From contig JBBQKF010000115.1 of assembly GCA_038326615.1 (NCBI GenBank), forward strand, positions 1-7,936: a stretch of DNA of 7,936 bases. The letters run 5' to 3'. Both the position numbers and the translations under genes were made by a program. Shown here in pieces: positions 1 through 5,749 of this stretch (position 1 is the stretch's first letter; each line of letters opens with the position of its first letter). The DNA comes from JBBQKF01 sp038326615 (GTDB taxonomy: Bacteria > Bacillota > Clostridia > Saccharofermentanales > UBA5734). Below the pieces are notes generated by a model that did not search any database, was not told the DNA's origin, and saw nothing but the letters and a program-made list of their open reading frames with translations.

Positions 1-2
1 GC

Positions 3-146
3 AAAAACGGAACAGCAGTTGCAATTGTGACTGAATATGAAACGCAGTGGATTGAGCTATACGAAAGAGAATTGAAAATTACTATAGCTGCCAAAGATAT
101 GTTCAAAGGCAATGTTGTAGATGTCAAAAAGAAAAATGTAAAATGA
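3..146 (+). CDS. C-terminal fragment of an unrecognised protein
   Basis: An open frame enters from the left edge and runs 47 codons to a TGA at 144-146. The visible C-terminus is mixed, hydrophilic and Lys-rich at the end (reads VAIVTEYETQWIELYEREL, later KGNVVDVKKKNVK). It looks like real protein rather than random AT-rich translation, but I cannot assign a family. It is the only likely plus-strand gene and converges on hypD. The stop codon overlaps the first bases of the inverted-repeat element starting at 145, so the element may have supplied the stop or trimmed the C-terminus. The start lies outside the window. Confidence 0.55.
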   Translation, partial: KNGTAVAIVTEYETQWIELYERELKITIAAKDMFKGNVVDVKKKNVK

Positions 147-299
147 TTATCGCGTTTACTCAGTAAGTAGTATAAATCTGTTATCATATTGAAATAATTG
201 AGAAATCACTATTTCTACAATATCAATTTAGGGAGTTGCAGTGCATTCTTGCTTTATATAATCAAGAATGTCTGGTTATACTGAGTAAACACTATAGTC
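145..299. mobile_element. MITE-like element with 21-bp terminal inverted repeats
   Basis: The left end at 145-165 and the reverse complement of 279-299 match at 18 of 21 positions, sharing the core GTTTACTCAGTA. The roughly 155-bp interior has no gene but is rich in palindromes. ATATTG near 188 can pair with CAATAT near 219, around an inner AGAAAT-CACT-ATTTCT hairpin. CATTCTTG (244-251) pairs perfectly with CAAGAATG (263-270) across an 11-nt loop. A third copy of the end lies at 5606-5626, in another gap, which supports a dispersed repeat rather than a chance palindrome. No transposase and no clear target-site duplication are visible. It could instead be a structured intergenic repeat or a bidirectional transcript-end structure between convergent genes. 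Confidence 0.6.
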
Positions 300-303
300 T
301 TAT

Positions 304-447
304 TCTTTAATTCTCTAATTCTTTTATTCTTTTATTCTTTTATTCTCTAATTCTTTTATTCTTTTATTCTTTTATTCTTTTATTCTCTAATTCTTTTATA
401 CTCTAATTCTTTTATTCTCTAATTCTCTAATTCTTTTATTTTTTTAT
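304..447. repeat. 8-bp tandem array, 18 units
   Basis: Eighteen consecutive 8-bp units in strict phase. Two main unit types alternate irregularly, TCTTTTAT and TCTCTAAT, with single-base variants at the first (TCTTTAAT), the thirteenth (ACTCTAAT) and the last (TTTTTTAT). The array starts 5 bp after the inverted-repeat element and ends about 35 bp from the hypD stop. On the minus strand it would form the 3' untranslated region of hypD as purine-rich ATAAAAGA/ATTAGAGA repeats. Two interspersed unit types imply local copying of multi-unit blocks as well as slippage. No function is visible. Confidence 0.9.
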
Positions 448-482
448 TTTTTTGCGTTTTGATATTTTACTGAATAACCCAA

Positions 483-1541
483 TTATTTCCTTCTATTTAT
501 AAAATAGTTATAACATGTTCCTTCTCTTGAAACCATGCAAGCTCCTTGTTGGTTTTGAGGAGTGCAATCTCTGCCGAAAAGTGGACATTGATTTGGATTT
601 AGCTCTCCGGTTAAAACTTTTGCACAGCAGCACTTCGGATTATGAGATTCATCAAGGTAAAGATTGCTACTCCCTGCATCAAATTTTTCATATTCATGTC
701 TTAACTTCATACCTGATCTTTCTATTTCGCCAAAGCCTCGCCAGGATGCGTCGCAGGGTTCGAAATATTTTAGGGTTAATGCCTGTGCAGCTTCATTTCC
801 TTTTTCGGTTACAACAGATCGATAAAGATTAGTAATTTTTGCCTTGCCTTTGTTCAAAACTAAGGATGCAATGCCTTGAATTAATTGCTCACCACTAAAG
901 CCAGCAACCGCAAAAGGCAGCTGATACTTTTTTGCAATTGGAATGTAAATTTGATATCCTGTCACAACACTTACATGCCCTGGAGCAAGAAACCCGTCAA
1001 TCCCATTTTGATTTTTACAAACCCAATCAATTGCTGCTGGCATTGTCTTTAGTGATGTAAGAAATTTTATATTATTTATATTACTATTAATGATTTCGTC
1101 TATAGCCATCGCGTATGCGGCAGTTGTTGTCTCAAATCCGACAGCTGCAAAAATGTAGTTTTTTGTAGGGTTTTGTATTGCTAATTTAATCATATCCATT
1201 GGAGAATAAACCATTAAAACGTTAGCTCCCTCTACTTTTACGTCTTTAAGGTTCATATTTTTTCCTGTGACATGCAGCATATCACCAAATGAAACGATTA
1301 TGTTTGTCCTGTCATCACTTAAAGAAATAAGTTTGTCGATATAGGAGGTTACCGTAACACAAACCGGACAACCAGGTCCTGATACTAGACTAATTCGTGG
1401 GGATAGCATATCTGAAATTCCGCAATGTGAAATTTCAGCAGTATGTGTTCCACAAACTTCCATAAGTTTAATTTGTGGGCCATTATATTCACGAAGAAAT
1501 TTTTTTAGAAAATCAATTTCTTTTTCACTATTGATGCACAT
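483..1541 (-). CDS. hypD: HypD, Fe(CN)2CO assembly scaffold for [NiFe] hydrogenase
   Basis: HypD forms a complex with HypC on which the iron atom receives its CN and CO ligands before transfer to the hydrogenase large subunit (cytoplasmic). The 352-residue length is normal. Diagnostic motifs are MEVCGTHT with Cys30, GPGCPVC at 55-61, GFETTT near 135, and a C-terminal [4Fe-4S] cluster set C304, C319, C326 and C335. Its 15/7/9 spacing fits the family, and CMVSREGTC follows. Cys305 and Cys306 make an unusual CCC run at the first cluster ligand. The start gives MCIN, and no in-frame Met lies between it and the one just before Cys30. The upstream sequence has only a weak ribosome site (AGGTAAGAAC, rather far away). 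It is separated from hypC by 407 nt, so it may have its own promoter or depend on read-through. No intrinsic terminator with a U-tract follows. Confidence 0.97.
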   Translation of the reverse strand: MCINSEKEIDFLKKFLREYNGPQIKLMEVCGTHTAEISHCGISDMLSPRISLVSGPGCPVCVTVTSYIDKLISLSDDRTNIIVSFGDMLHVTGKNMNLKDVKVEGANVLMVYSPMDMIKLAIQNPTKNYIFAAVGFETTTAAYAMAIDEIINSNINNIKFLTSLKTMPAAIDWVCKNQNGIDGFLAPGHVSVVTGYQIYIPIAKKYQLPFAVAGFSGEQLIQGIASLVLNKGKAKITNLYRSVVTEKGNEAAQALTLKYFEPCDASWRGFGEIERSGMKLRHEYEKFDAGSSNLYLDESHNPKCCCAKVLTGELNPNQCPLFGRDCTPQNQQGACMVSREGTCYNYFINRRK

Positions 1542-1612
1542 AATTTAGTTCTTACCTGCTTCTTTCAATCACATTTTACAAAACAATTAATTTCATAATA
1601 TGATTACCAGTA

Positions 1613-1648
1613 TTGTATTATTTGTATTATTTGTATTATTCGTATTAT
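1613..1648. repeat. 9-bp tandem repeat, 4 units
   Basis: Three perfect TTGTATTAT units are followed by TCGTATTAT. On the minus strand they read as AATAATACA repeats roughly 70-110 nt upstream of the hypD start, so length changes here could alter spacing in the hypD leader. No function is shown by the sequence. Confidence 0.8.
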
Positions 1649-1742
1649 TCTCATTTTTTATAATTTTTTTTTATTTTTTATAATATTTTTTATTATTTTT
1701 TGTGATTTATTCACATTTCTTATATTAATTGGATTTTTAGAA

Positions 1743-1941
1743 CTCGCGAATGCGAGAAGAATAGGTAGGAGATGAATTGCTACTTGTACCTTGACTATTA
1801 TTATACAACTAAGCTTGACGAATTGCGATACTAATGGCATACGAGTTTATTGCGCTGTACGCAATATTTCTTTGAAAATATCCGACCAGCAGTAGTGGAC
1901 TTGGACAGCTCGCCATTGAAATGGCGATGTAGTTCACTCAA
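1743..1941. mobile_element. Hairpin-bearing block, possible IS200/IS605-type non-autonomous remnant
   Basis: This block stands out from its AT-rich surroundings by base composition and by short perfect hairpins. They are CTCGC-GAAT-GCGAG at 1743-1756, TATTGCG-CTGTA-CGCAATA at 1848-1866 and TCGCCAT-TGAA-ATGGCGA at 1910-1927. Hairpins near both ends, the right one followed shortly by TCAA (1938-1941), resemble the subterminal hairpins and cleavage tetranucleotides of IS200/IS605 elements and their transposase-less derivatives. There is no tnpA or tnpB frame here; every frame is broken early. It could equally be a structured RNA or the 3' untranslated region of hypC: the right hairpin lies 22 nt after the hypC stop and lacks a U-tract. 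Confidence 0.3.
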
Positions 1942-1948
1942 GGGGTTT

Positions 1949-2179
1949 CTATTTTCCTTGTTCAGTTTGTAGTTCATCAATCTCTCTTAATAAGTCCACA
2001 AGTCCTTCGCCTTCATCCTTTGACATTATCTGCAAAATACAACCAGCGTGAACAAGGACATAGTCTCCTATTTTTATCTTTATAGGGCCAAAAAGTGCGT
2101 CAACTTTGTTTCCATCAAAATCAACTGTTGCTTTTGTACCGTTAATTGCTACAATTTTCCCAGGCATTGCTACACACAT
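1949..2179 (-). CDS. hypC: HypC, [NiFe] hydrogenase maturation chaperone
   Basis: Small OB-fold chaperone of 76 residues, the usual family size. It binds HypD and carries the Fe(CN)2CO unit to the hydrogenase large-subunit precursor, here presumably EchE. The hallmark N-terminus is present as MCVAMPGKIV; the essential Cys2 follows the initiator Met. The conserved GDYVLVHAG segment (38-46) includes His44; the family's usual aromatic after it is Cys47 here. The C-terminus is acidic and helical (LVDLLREIDEL). The start is fixed by Cys2 and by a GGAG Shine-Dalgarno site 7 nt upstream (2187-2190). It lies 78 nt downstream of hypF, close enough for co-transcription. Confidence 0.97.
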   Translation of the reverse strand: MCVAMPGKIVAINGTKATVDFDGNKVDALFGPIKIKIGDYVLVHAGCILQIMSKDEGEGLVDLLREIDELQTEQGK

Positions 2180-2257
2180 AATTTTTCTCCATTCAATCTT
2201 TCGTTTCTTATTATTTGTTTCTATCTTTGAACCTTAATTATTATATCAATAATTTCT

Positions 2258-5182
2258 TTACCCAGCAATAAAAGCTTGTCCAAGTGCAATCCCACCGTCA
2301 TTTCCAGGGACTTTTGTGTTGAAATAAGTTTCGAATCCGTTCTTTTCAAGAAGTTCTTTGCCTAATTCTGACAGCAAGGCATTTGCAAAAACTCCGCCAC
2401 TTAACGCGATACTATTTTCACCAGTTTTGTTTTTTATAATAACACAAACATTAAGTATCATTTCGGCAATCGCTTCATGAAAACAATAGGCTAAGAGACC
2501 TTCATAATCATTTTCATCAACAATTTGCTCGGTAATCAAGTCACAATTATCTAGATTTCGATTATTAACAACAATCTTTTTTGATTTATTAAATTCGCAG
2601 TTTTTGTCGTTATGAATCTCGAAGCTTTTGTCGTCCTCGAACTTTTTTTGGCAATTGTTTTGAATAACATCACAAGTATTTGAATTGGATTTTAATATTT
2701 TATAAATTTCACGCATTTTTTTTATAAATCCAGACTGGTCGATTTTAATTGTATCATCACAAACTTTTATGTCAAATTCTGGTTTGATTTTTCTTGATTT
2801 ACAATTAGATTTTAACCACCAATTTGCATTATAATTATTTTCGTAAACATATTTTTCACAAAACTTTAACGCTTCATTTTCAACAGCAATTGCACATTCA
2901 CCCTCAAATGTGTTTTCGACTTTAAGTTTCAATAATGCACTTACAGCATCGAAAAGTCTTCCCATGCTTGAACTTTGATGTATATTTATATTATTACGAA
3001 CTGCAGATTCTATCAGCTTTTTCGCCTCGAGGTTAATTCCCGAAATGTTAGTTTCTATGCCAGAATTTATATAGTAACATTGCAAAACCAAAAGTGCATT
3101 TAGGGATACGCTTTTTCCCCCAGTAAACTTTACACTTTCGAAATGAGCACGACGTTCAAATGTTTTACCCTTACAATAAAGAAATTCACAGCCCCAAATT
3201 GTACCATCCGTCCCAAATCCGGTACCGTCAAATATTACGCCTATACAAGACTCAAGATTATACTCCGCCATTACAGAAGCGGCATGTGCATGATGGTGCT
3301 GAATTTGCAAAATTTCTACACTTTTTTGCAAAATACCATCTTTTTGCGACAACGTATTAGTGCTTTTCGTATTTTTTTTGCAATACTCATCTGCATATTT
3401 TGATGAAAAATAATTAGGGTGCAAGTCACATGCGACGACGACGGGCACCATCTGAAATATCTTTTCCATGTGGCTAATATTCTTTTTGTATGCATTAAAG
3501 ACACTTATGCTATCGAGATCACCGAAATATCCGCTTAAATAAACTCTGCTATTGCGGTACAGTCCAAAGCAACTTTTTAGGTCGCCGCCAAATGCCAAGA
3601 CTGTTTTATCGATATTTTTTTTATTAAGTACAACTGGTAAAGGCGCATATCCACGGCTTCTTCGGATTATTCTGGTTTGACCACAAATCACTCTGACGAC
3701 AGAATCGTCAAGTGGCGTTAGGATTTTTCTGGTATTATATAATATTCCGCAAAGATGTTCTGAGTTAACGCTTTGCATTTCATTATCGTCAATTATGATT
3801 GGTTCATTTGTAATGTTTCCACTTGTCATAACCAAGGGTCCGCAATCTTTTGTTAGCATAAAATGTAATGGTGTATAAGGTAGAAAAGCGCCTATTAATG
3901 TGCTGTTTCTTGAAACTTCCTCGCTAAATTGGCTAGTGTTAAGAAATTTTCGGCCAATTTTCTCTAGCAAAACAATTGGTGCTGCAGAAGATTTAAGCAG
4001 CTCTTCCTCTTTTTCACTTACAGCACAATATTCTTTTATTGATTCGAATGTATTAAACATAACCGCAAACGGCTTATTGTCACGTTTTTTTAGTAAACGA
4101 AGACTCCTGACCGCGCTATCGTCATTTGCCAGACAAGCAAATTGATATCCGCCAATTCCTTTGATAGCAAGCACTTTGCCCTCTTTTAGCAAATCAACAG
4201 CCATTAAAAGTGCATCGTTCTTATACAAAATCTCATCAAAAATTTTATTTATAATATTTTCATTAGGATTGGGATTGTTATCACATGGTATGATATTATT
4301 ATTGCTATTATTTTTATTTGGATTAAAGAATAGATTGTTGTTGTTGTTGTTATTGTTATTGTTATTGTTATTGTTATTGTTATTGTTGTTGTTGTTGTTA
4401 TTGCTATTGCTATTGCTATTGCTATTGCTATTGTTATTATTATTGCTATTATTTTTATTTGGATTAAAGAATAGATTGTTGTTATTGTTGTTATTGTTAT
4501 TGTTATTGTTATTGTTGCTATTTCTGTTAGGATTAAGAATTCTATTGTTTTTAATACAGTTATTTTCTTTGTTTCCTAAGTTTTCTTCACGGTTTCTAAA
4601 ATTTTTATATTTCAAAATAAGCTGTGGTCCACATTCATGGCAAGAAATTGTCTGTGCATGCATTCTCCTGTTATCTTCCTGTAAATATTCATTCATACAT
4701 GAAGTGCACATCGGAAATACATCCATCGTTATTGTATCGCGGTCGTAAGGAAGATCTTTTATTATCGTATATCGAGGTCCACAAGCAACACAGCTGATAA
4801 AGGGATACAAGTATCTCCTGTTTGCTTTGTCGTAAAGCTCCACTAGACAATCTTCGCAAACAGGCATGTCCGTTGGCATCAATGGATTTTCTTCCTGAAA
4901 TTGATTTTTTTCACTGCCTACTATATGGAAGTCGGTAAATCCTGAATCCGGAATAATTTCGGTTGTTACATCAATAACTTGTGCACCTTTTGGTTGTTCA
5001 CTAATAAGGCGCGTTTTAAAGATGTTAATCAAATCTAGGTTTTGTGTTTCGACATGAATTTTCACTATCCCGCCACTGTTCATGACAGTTCCTGAGATTG
5101 AAAGACTGTTCGCAAGACGGGCTACAAAAGGTCTGTAGCCTATACCTTGAACAATACCTGTCACAGTAATCATTGTTGCCAT
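2258..5182 (-). CDS. hypF: HypF carbamoyltransferase with a giant poly-Asn insert
   Basis: HypF uses carbamoyl phosphate and ATP to make the carbamoyl group that HypE turns into the cyanide ligands of the [NiFe] site (cytoplasmic). Domains in order: acylphosphatase-like, about 3-90, with VQGIGYRPF (Arg17) and Asn35; zinc-finger region with four CxxC pairs (C109/112, C131/134, C159/162, C181/184); YrdC-like, about 325-510, with KGIGGYQFAC and SGNITNEP; Kae1-like, about 527-974, with the HHHAHAA metal motif at 629-635, FDGTGFGTDG, LSGGVFANALL and terminal VPGNDGGIALGQ. At 974 residues it is about 200 longer than typical (around 750-780). The excess is mainly an Asn-rich linker (about 205-313) between the zinc-finger and YrdC domains, plus an insert near 828-888. 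All catalytic motifs survive, so it is probably functional. The ATG directly follows the hypA TAG with no gap. The nearest GGAG is 14 nt upstream, which suggests translational coupling. Confidence 0.96.
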   Translation of the reverse strand: MATMITVTGIVQGIGYRPFVARLANSLSISGTVMNSGGIVKIHVETQNLDLINIFKTRLISEQPKGAQVIDVTTEIIPDSGFTDFHIVGSEKNQFQEENPLMPTDMPVCEDCLVELYDKANRRYLYPFISCVACGPRYTIIKDLPYDRDTITMDVFPMCTSCMNEYLQEDNRRMHAQTISCHECGPQLILKYKNFRNREENLGNKENNCIKNNRILNPNRNSNNNNNNNNNNNNNNLFFNPNKNNSNNNNNSNSNSNSNSNNNNNNNNNNNNNNNNNNNNNNNLFFNPNKNNSNNNIIPCDNNPNPNENIINKIFDEILYKNDALLMAVDLLKEGKVLAIKGIGGYQFACLANDDSAVRSLRLLKKRDNKPFAVMFNTFESIKEYCAVSEKEEELLKSSAAPIVLLEKIGRKFLNTSQFSEEVSRNSTLIGAFLPYTPLHFMLTKDCGPLVMTSGNITNEPIIIDDNEMQSVNSEHLCGILYNTRKILTPLDDSVVRVICGQTRIIRRSRGYAPLPVVLNKKNIDKTVLAFGGDLKSCFGLYRNSRVYLSGYFGDLDSISVFNAYKKNISHMEKIFQMVPVVVACDLHPNYFSSKYADEYCKKNTKSTNTLSQKDGILQKSVEILQIQHHHAHAASVMAEYNLESCIGVIFDGTGFGTDGTIWGCEFLYCKGKTFERRAHFESVKFTGGKSVSLNALLVLQCYYINSGIETNISGINLEAKKLIESAVRNNINIHQSSSMGRLFDAVSALLKLKVENTFEGECAIAVENEALKFCEKYVYENNYNANWWLKSNCKSRKIKPEFDIKVCDDTIKIDQSGFIKKMREIYKILKSNSNTCDVIQNNCQKKFEDDKSFEIHNDKNCEFNKSKKIVVNNRNLDNCDLITEQIVDENDYEGLLAYCFHEAIAEMILNVCVIIKNKTGENSIALSGGVFANALLSELGKELLEKNGFETYFNTKVPGNDGGIALGQAFIAG
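4256..4528. repeat. Poly-Asn coding microsatellite with a 141-bp tandem duplication
   Basis: Inside hypF (about residues 219-309), AAT and AAC codons form runs of 14 Asn (223-236) and 23 Asn (261-283), plus a Ser-Asn alternation (S252 to S260, AGCAAT hexamers). A 49-bp block is exactly repeated at 4294-4342 and 4435-4483. The offset is 141 bp (47 codons), so LFFNPNKNNSNNN occurs twice, at 237 and 284. All changes are multiples of three and keep the frame open. This suggests hexamer slippage followed by a larger in-frame duplication in a tolerant inter-domain linker. Confidence 0.95.
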
Positions 5183-5521
5183 CTAGTTTTCAATTTCTCC
5201 GATTGTCACTTCTGTTCCCGTTTTGCAAGGAAGTCCTTCAATTCCGCAATCTGGGCAATTATACTGCATCAGTTTGCGAGGGAACTCCTTATTGCATTTT
5301 GGACATTTAAGAGCGGGCTTGACTGATATGCTTTCAAGTTCGGCATTTCTACAAATTGTTTTTTCGGAAATTTCCTGAAAATACATTTTCACACTTTCAG
5401 CGCTGTACCCTGAACTATCACCAATATGAATTGTAATCTTTGTAACTTTATTCTTCCCTCGGCTTCTTGTAACCTTTGCGGCATAGTCTACTATCTCTTT
5501 TGCCTTATGATAGTCGTGCAT
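5183..5521 (-). CDS. hypA: HypA, nickel-insertion metallochaperone
   Basis: HypA delivers nickel to the large-subunit precursor together with the GTPase HypB. The 112-residue length is standard. It starts MHD: His2 is the nickel ligand, and Asp3 replaces the usual Glu. The structural zinc site is C73xxC76 with C89xxC92 in the C-terminal half; an extra Cys99 follows. The fold-typical IHIGDSSGYSAESVKMYFQ matches the family segment between the two sites. The start is supported by a strong AAAGGAG site (5529-5535) 7 nt upstream of ATG. It is the first gene of a hypA-hypF-hypC run and abuts hypF without spacing. No hypB lies between it and hypF. Confidence 0.96.
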   Translation of the reverse strand: MHDYHKAKEIVDYAAKVTRSRGKNKVTKITIHIGDSSGYSAESVKMYFQEISEKTICRNAELESISVKPALKCPKCNKEFPRKLMQYNCPDCGIEGLPCKTGTEVTIGEIEN

Positions 5522-5528
5522 TGTTGAA

Positions 5529-5535
5529 CTCCTTT
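5529..5535 (-). promoter_or_regulatory. Strong Shine-Dalgarno site of hypA
   Basis: The minus strand reads AAAGGAG followed by 7 nt and then the ATG. It is the strongest ribosome-binding site in the window and fixes the hypA start. It lies just after the leader stem-loop described at 5540-5574. Confidence 0.85.
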
Positions 5536-5539
5536 CACC

Positions 5540-5574
5540 GATTTCACCACAGGGACAAGTACCACGGTAAAATC
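5540..5574 (-). promoter_or_regulatory. Leader stem-loop upstream of hypA
   Basis: In minus-strand RNA, GAUUUUACC pairs with GGUGAAAUC over 9 bp (one G-U pair) around a 17-nt loop. It ends 4 nt before the Shine-Dalgarno site. GGUGAAA is repeated right after the stem, so an alternative pairing that moves toward the ribosome site is possible. This could influence hypA translation, but nothing identifies a ligand or a known riboswitch class. Confidence 0.35.
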
Positions 5575-5605
5575 TTCTTTTTTTAGTATTGTAAATATCT
5601 TATAT

Positions 5606-5645
5606 GACTATTGCGTTAACTCAGTATAGGCAATATAAATCTTAT
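5606..5645. repeat. Solitary copy of the inverted-repeat element end
   Basis: Positions 5606-5626 match the left end of the 145-299 element at 18 of 21 positions, including ACTCAGTA. Similarity continues inward: TATAAATCT occurs in both, about 10 nt further in. No matching opposite end is visible in this gap. Right after it the hexamer array begins, so the rest of the element may have been lost or replaced. Confidence 0.6.
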
Positions 5646-5646
5646 A

Positions 5647-5724
5647 GTTAAGGTTTATGTTAAGGTTTATGTTAAGGTTTATGTTTATGTTAATGTTAAT
5701 GTTAATGTAAATGTAAATGTAAAT
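5647..5724. repeat. Hexanucleotide tandem array, 13 units
   Basis: Thirteen in-phase 6-bp units. GTTAAG and GTTTAT alternate three times, then come GTTTAT, three GTTAAT and three GTAAAT. The first part is effectively a 12-bp repeat. The blocks of identical variants show stepwise slippage. The array lies between echF and hypA (minus-strand direction), where it may space a promoter or 3' end. No promoter was recognised with confidence. Confidence 0.9.
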
Positions 5725-5749
5725 TTAATTTAATTTTCAAGGTAATATA

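Larger units (their letters stand above)
1542..1948. other. Gene-free gap between hypC and hypD
   Basis: This 407-nt stretch contains no credible gene. A 60-codon minus-strand frame at 1658-1840 is mostly poly-Lys/Ile translated from A/T tracts. From the hypD side it holds a likely leader (1542-1612), four 9-bp repeats, a very A/T-rich block of T runs (about 1655-1710), a small TGTGA-TTTAT-TCACA palindrome at 1711-1725, and a GC-richer hairpin-bearing block (about 1743-1941). I could not identify a convincing sigma-70 promoter for hypD, although AT-rich sequence such as CATATTATGA upstream of it could serve. Confidence 0.7.

Noticed and set aside
244..270. Intrinsic terminator formed by the CATTCTTG/CAAGAATG hairpin
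   Set aside because: Neither strand has a run of T after the stem, and the loop is 11 nt, so it is better read as part of the palindromic element.
304..447. CRISPR array
   Set aside because: The units are contiguous 8-mers without spacers; the 6-bp and 9-bp arrays fail for the same reason.
515..832. Plus-strand 105-codon frame
   Set aside because: Antisense to the well-conserved C-terminal cysteine region of hypD and without family signature.
1658..1840. Minus-strand 60-codon frame in the hypC-hypD gap
   Set aside because: Its second half is Lys/Ile/Asn translated from A/T tracts, the rest crosses hairpins, and no ribosome site is present.
4244..4570. Phase-variable frameshift switch in hypF
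   Set aside because: The repeats are 3- and 6-bp units and the duplication is 141 bp, all multiples of three, so length change would not toggle the frame.
4161..4748. Plus-strand frame encoding long poly-leucine, superficially a membrane protein
   Set aside because: It is the antisense reading of the AAT/AAC repeats in hypF (TTG/TTA codons). It has no ribosome site and lies wholly inside a gene with clear motifs.
5580..5640. Promoter for hypA (CATATAAGAT or TACAAT as -10)
   Set aside because: AT-rich matches are expected by chance here and no -35 hexamer at proper spacing could be supported.
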